From assembly GCF_014737315.1 (NCBI RefSeq), contig NZ_JPUF01000007.1, positions 1-64,000 on the forward strand: a DNA stretch of 64,000 nucleotides. Direction: 5' to 3'. The notes under the pieces were generated by a model. That model worked only from the letters and a program-made list of their open reading frames with translations, was not told the DNA's origin and searched no databases. The position numbers and the translations under genes were made by a program. Positions 63,877 to 64,000 of the stretch are shown piece by piece; the first letter of the stretch is position 1; every line of letters begins with the position of its first letter. Origin of the DNA: Treponema zioleckii (GTDB taxonomy: Bacteria; Spirochaetota; Spirochaetia; Treponematales; Treponemataceae).

Positions 63877-64000
63877 ATGGCAGTTTTCATTCTTTTTGTT
63901 TCTGTAATCGGATTTTTGCTTGGCTTGTACGCTTTTTTTCTTCTTCGCAGGAATTTTACGTTTTTGCACGTGAACACAAAATCCAAAAAAATCTTCGCGC
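63877..64000 (+). CDS. Membrane-anchored protein, truncated by window end
   Basis: AGGA seven bases before ATG 63877. The visible 41 residues hold one membrane helix (AVFILFVSVIGFLLGLYAFF) followed by RRNFTFLHVNTKSKKIFA. Continues beyond the window. This layout recalls membrane-bound phosphoesterases, but too little is visible to assign it. Confidence 0.45.
   Translation, partial: MAVFILFVSVIGFLLGLYAFFLLRRNFTFLHVNTKSKKIFA

Noticed and set aside
1-64000. tRNA and rRNA genes
   Set aside because: I scanned for the conserved TTCGA-type T-loop and flanking stems on both strands and found none that fold; no rRNA-like conserved blocks were seen.

Overview
The window looks like chromosome from a host-associated spirochaete, most likely a Treponema of the gut, rumen or mouth. 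This rests on AT-rich DNA, many small lipoproteins with loose lipoboxes, a dCache chemoreceptor, an S1-domain protein with four repeats, SulP, ClC and FNT anion transporters, and long intergenic stretches filled with dispersed palindromic repeats. The species cannot be fixed from this sequence. No rRNA or tRNA genes and no CRISPR array were seen.

Layout. 1-4500: repeats, argS, a phosphoesterase and an ankyrin-like protein. 4500-8440: a candidate small RNA with its own promoter and terminator, a SulP permease and malQ. 8440-12100: small lipoprotein and outer-membrane genes, several frameshifted, around a split chromate transporter. 12100-17140: deoD, a translationally coupled FNT/ClC anion-transporter pair, and a manA/sugar-nucleotidyltransferase pair. 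17140-22900: an accessory region with REP-like elements, decayed lipoprotein paralogues, an IS110 transposase, and a 5'-truncated RHS toxin with a probable immunity gene. 23050-29490: dapA-asd, a NifU/SufU scaffold, a DUF1275 protein and a ZnuABC importer. 29600-45000: valS, an HD-only alarmone hydrolase, an S1 protein, nudC, a chemoreceptor, purE, MFS and CDF transporters, a lone AAA+ ATPase and leuS. 45000-50300: a second accessory region with a frame-broken papain-like protein, an XRE repressor and a run of tiny genes. 50300-58100: a trypsin-like protease with a barrel-like C-terminus, two lipoprotein/secreted genes, an Rpn nuclease, a broken DUF4153 membrane protein and an SH3 protein. 58400-63720: a cobalamin riboswitch over a surface CbiK-type chelatase and a FecBCD/BtuFCD-type ABC importer.

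The most distinctive system is the last one. A B12 riboswitch with a transcription terminator controls a lipid-anchored cobaltochelatase-like protein fused to a beta-rich C-terminal domain, then a binding lipoprotein with an extra N-terminal beta domain, a permease and an ATPase. This suggests uptake of a corrinoid, cobalt or other tetrapyrrole in which a chelatase acts outside the cytoplasm.

A recurring feature is single-base frame disruption at A/T homopolymers in seven otherwise intact genes. Five need one extra A/T and two need one fewer. This may be assembly error, phase variation or transcriptional slippage. The break calls below should therefore be read as provisional.
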